From: Otis tarda
Lineage: Eukaryota; Chordata; Aves; Otidiformes; Otididae
NCBI GenBank assembly: GCA_026413225.1
Contig: CM048552.1
Span: 202,877,553-202,941,552 of the forward strand
DNA: 64,000 nucleotides
Reading direction: 5' to 3'
A program made the position numbers and the translations under genes. Positions 60,736-64,000 of the stretch are shown here, piece after piece (within the stretch, counting starts at the first letter, position 1; each line of letters starts with the position of its first letter). The notes beneath the pieces are model-generated. The model did not search any database and was not told the DNA's origin. It saw nothing but the letters and a program-made list of their open reading frames with translations.

Positions 60736-63246
60736 TCCTTGTAGAGTATCATCAGCACTGTCATATAAAGACATCGCTGAAGCAGAAGCGGTCACATCTA
60801 CACTGGGAGCTCTGCTGCACTGTAGGGATGCTTTGATGAGCAGCACATGTGGCTAACGGGGCAGGTGGGTGCCTGCCTATATCTCACACCTTTCCCCAGG
60901 GCCCAGTCTGACCAACGTGAAACACTTGAGGAAGAACATTTCTGAAACAAAATATGGCCTCCAGACAGCACAGCTATGCTGTGTCATTGCCATGGGTGTC
61001 AATTCCTTAACCATTAATTGCAGCTCCGAAATTGCTGAGGTAAGGCTTTCCAACAGCCCTGGCCTGATTGTCCCCCGATACAAATTCCTATGGCTCCTGC
61101 CAGAATTTTTCCCTACAAATCTAGAATCTCCAAGATCATAGAATCAGAAATAGGGAATCAGAGAATCGGAGCACCTGAATTTCCTGCTTTGGAAATAAGA
61201 ACTTGGATCTATTTTGAACCTCTGTTTCTGGTGGTTTTGAAGTTTACCTCTACATGGCAAGAAACGCAATATGCTCTAGAGTCAGCTGCTCTGGAATTGC
61301 TACCACAGCAGTTTTGGGATATTCCCACTGGCAGACACATTTTCATGCTTTAGGTACTCAAAAGACAGACTAGGTTGAGACTTCCAATATTTTGGTCTCA
61401 CACTCGGCAGAAGGACTTCCTCCAGTTTTGCAGACCCAGAGCTTCCAGGCATCCCAGCCCCAGATTTTTTCAAGCAATCCTATTCTCATTGAATGTTTGG
61501 CTAGTTTACATTTATCCAAGCTTACAAAATACTTATTGGGACATCATAAATTCCATAGTGCCATCAGTATTGCATAAAAGCTGAAAGATATAAGAAAAAT
61601 AAGATCTTGTCCAACTCCTGTTGCATCACTACAAGTATTCTTAAACATGTTTCTGATTACTTAGAGCCCAGTTAATCACTTTATTAGTTTATCAGAAGTG
61701 TAGATTTTGCTTTCAGTGAAAACAGAAGTATCTCTATGTTATATTTTGGACAGCAATAGTTGTAGAAAATTAGGTTTTAAAAGAAATTACCTGTGTTTTT
61801 AACATGAAAGACCTCAGATGAAAAAGGAACAGATCTTCAGCTTATTTTTCTGTATGTAATATTTTATGCTAGATGTAGTTACTGCTATGTATACATACTA
61901 TATTTTGGGTCCACTTTAAACTATCCAGAAAGAGGGAGAGAGGAATTACATCCCCAGTTCCATGTAGTCCTGTATTTTAACCATTTATTTAATATGAAGC
62001 ACATATTTACCTGTGTCAATTAGGCAGCAACTTTGTGTTTTAACTGAATACACAGAGAAGTCTTCTGGGGCAGCAGTACTGCTCTGCAGTACCTGTTTAG
62101 CAAAGCAAGACACCTTGCTCTGAGCGTTCTGGAAAAGGGTCTCTGTGCTAACCATAACAGGAAATTATGGGATTTGATTAGAATTAAATGTTGATTACTC
62201 AATCATATTGAAGAAAAATAATATGTAGTACTTAAACTTGTTAGTTATGTAAAAGTCATAAAGGAGGCCTTCTTATTAAGAGATTTAATTAAGCAAACAG
62301 GTCTTCATGTCAAAGTCAGCTTTCCAATCTTATGGAACAATAGTCCAACGATTCTGCTGGGTGTACTTAGCTTGTTTGTTGTTCAAGTTTCTGTTCAGTA
62401 AAGAAGTCAAGAATGTGCCTAAGCACCAAAGAGATTTAATCTAACTCATTAAGACTTAAATTTAGGCGCATACTAAATATCCTGCCAGAGCAAGAACTAA
62501 ATGGTGTAACCAGTGTGATGTTTTACAGCTGTGGGTACAATTCAGCCTTAATTTTAAGCAGCTGCTTGAACTGTATCTACTTCAGATTGGACAAAGGACT
62601 TGCTATCTAATTAAGAAACTTACATGGCTTCACCACTAGTATCTGAGCACCTCATAATCTGCAATATATGTCTGAAAGAATAGCGTTAATTCCATTGTAG
62701 AACTAAGACACGGTGAGACTGAAGTGACAGTAAACACGTCTTGCCCATTTGGAAGAAGTCATATTCCAGTCTTACATGCCAAACAACCTTGCAGAGGATT
62801 TTAGAAGAATTAGGAGACAAGAGAGATATTTACACAAAAAAAAAACCATCAAGTAAGTCAGCATAAGCAGTTAAGGAGAGAATGACATCCACTGATTATA
62901 TACTGAAACCCAGTTTCCAAGAAGACAATGCCACCATTGCCTTAACATTGTACATAAATGGACCAAATTCAGCAGCCTTGAAGCATTGCCAGAATACCTG
63001 ACAGGGGCTGAAGGACTATCATGGGAGTCTGGATTCAAATCAAGGAGCTTTGGGTTCAGATGAGGGTAGGGATTTGAATTTCAATGAACTCCAGTGAGAA
63101 CATAATCAGATGGTTAAATGAATGAGGAAGATATACCTATTCCCCTTTCCTTCAGAAACTCACATCTACAAGTGAGGTCTCACCAGGAATAGGGAAAGAC
63201 TAATATTTAGCACACAGGAGCTACGCGCTTTATGGAGACACAATTT

Positions 63247-63271
63247 TTGTGGCTGCGTGTGTCAGCCACAA
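63247..63271. repeat. Perfect inverted repeat, 9-bp arms, 7-base loop
   Basis: TTGTGGCTG (63247-63255) and CAGCCACAA (63263-63271) enclose CGTGTGT. It is GC-rich in the inner stem. No function can be assigned. Confidence 0.85.
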
Positions 63272-64000
63272 CAGAGGAACCTGGGGACCTCACTGATAGA
63301 GGTAAGACGCAGACAGGAGTGCCAGTCTTGGACAACTCAGGGATTAGACAACAGCAGAGCTTTTTGAATATAAAATGCTGGCTCTAAACTGTGGTTTTTT
63401 ATTACTCTAGCCTTGAGCGACTTTGTGCAGATCTCCCCGTTCTCAGATTGCTAGCCAAATCCCTGGATGCTTTGGGGGATTTAAACAGAGACACAAGAAT
63501 TCCCACACCGACTCAGAGCCAAGCTTAATCTAACCTACTACCACATGTCAAGTACAGACTTTAAAGAAAGTTTCCAGAAATCTCAGTATGAATAGAATCT
63601 GGCTATTTAGCAAAACCTTGTGCCATTTAACAATTATTCAAAAAAATTTTATTAGCATGATGTAAAGCAGCTACTGGGTTTAAAAAAGTAAATCAAGCTT
63701 GGATGTTTTGTTGGGGAGGGACAGATTTAGATCATACTGAGTATGAAGTACATGCTTGATAGCCTGCCTGCACAGGGAAAAAAAAAATTACTTAGATGAC
63801 AGTGAAGATCAGTAAAAAACTATTGTTCCTCATCAGCCAGATCAAAGACAAAAATGAGCTATTCTGAAAACTGAGTTACAAAACCTAAATTATTTCATAC
63901 TGTAAGTAATGTCATGGGCCATCCACTTCTCATTAATACTTGTAACAGCACAGTTTGGAGAAAATGTTTCACACAGGCACAGTGAATTGAAGAAGCAAAT

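Larger units (their letters stand above)
58543..64000. other. Unique non-coding DNA with candidate conserved patches
   Basis: No supported gene. This end of the window has the most non-drifting sequence: a C-rich quadruplex candidate (59970-59990), a patch with CTAATTAG palindromes and moderate GC (about 60110-61080), a TAAT- and CAGCTG-rich patch (about 62250-62640) and a hairpin at 63247-63271. A short TCATAGAATCA string at 61137 may be the last trace of a CR1 tail. The open frames here are short and mutually overlapping. Confidence 0.6.

Noticed and set aside
61134-61170. CR1 octamer-tail relic (TCATAGAATCAG, GAATCAGAGAATCGG)
   Set aside because: Only the tail-like string is present, with no adjacent 3' UTR blocks, so it could be chance.

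Overview
This window looks like AT-rich, non-coding vertebrate DNA, almost certainly from a bird. The evidence is the repeats. There are several CR1 LINE copies carrying the avian-type 3' end, with its closing (ATTCTATG)-like octamer tail and the block reading GGTTGGACTAGATGACC. There are also endogenous-retrovirus LTRs of a type I recognise from bird genomes. I cannot name the species from sequence alone. I found no host protein-coding exon I can defend, no tRNA, rRNA or snRNA, no CpG island outside an LTR, no CRISPR array and no bacterial-type operon. The window is best read as an intergenic stretch or a very long intron.

Layout. 0-6.7 kb: unique AT-rich DNA with an (ATAAA)n microsatellite (about 2.14 kb) and a truncated sense-strand ERV LTR (2855 to about 3235). 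6.7-6.85 kb: a short antisense CR1 3' end. 13.2-15.6 kb: the densest LINE block. It holds a 3' CR1 fragment, then a longer antisense CR1 with a decayed ORF2 reverse transcriptase, which itself contains a 90-bp CR1 tail inserted in the opposite orientation. 25.9-27.5 kb: a sense CR1 reverse-transcriptase fragment that begins at a polypyrimidine tract, followed closely by a compact solo LTR with a five-copy 23-bp minisatellite. 40.6 and 58.2 kb: sense CR1 3' ends. 44.5-46.1 kb: much older CR1/L3-like remains, apparently tail to tail. 50.2-51.3 kb: a complete antisense solo LTR of 1134 bp bounded by a perfect 5-bp target duplication, related to the piece at 2.9 kb.

The remaining sequence, about 85 to 90 percent of the window, is unique. 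Some patches have a less drifting composition and hold homeodomain-type sites, E-boxes and hairpins (about 9.8-10.1, 28.8-29.0, 35.6-36.8, 57.6-57.8, 60.1-61.1 and 62.2-62.6 kb). I flag these as candidate conserved regulatory elements, but only a cross-species alignment can decide.

No set of genes works together here. The functional content I can support is decayed retroelement coding sequence, LTR promoter and polyadenylation signals, and possible cis-regulatory or structural motifs. I did not find a new biological system. The best leads are a perfect 14-bp-stem inverted repeat at 12.55 kb, a 23-of-24 direct repeat containing TTAATCC at 35.66 and 36.72 kb, and the promoter layout of the 27.1-27.5 kb LTR.
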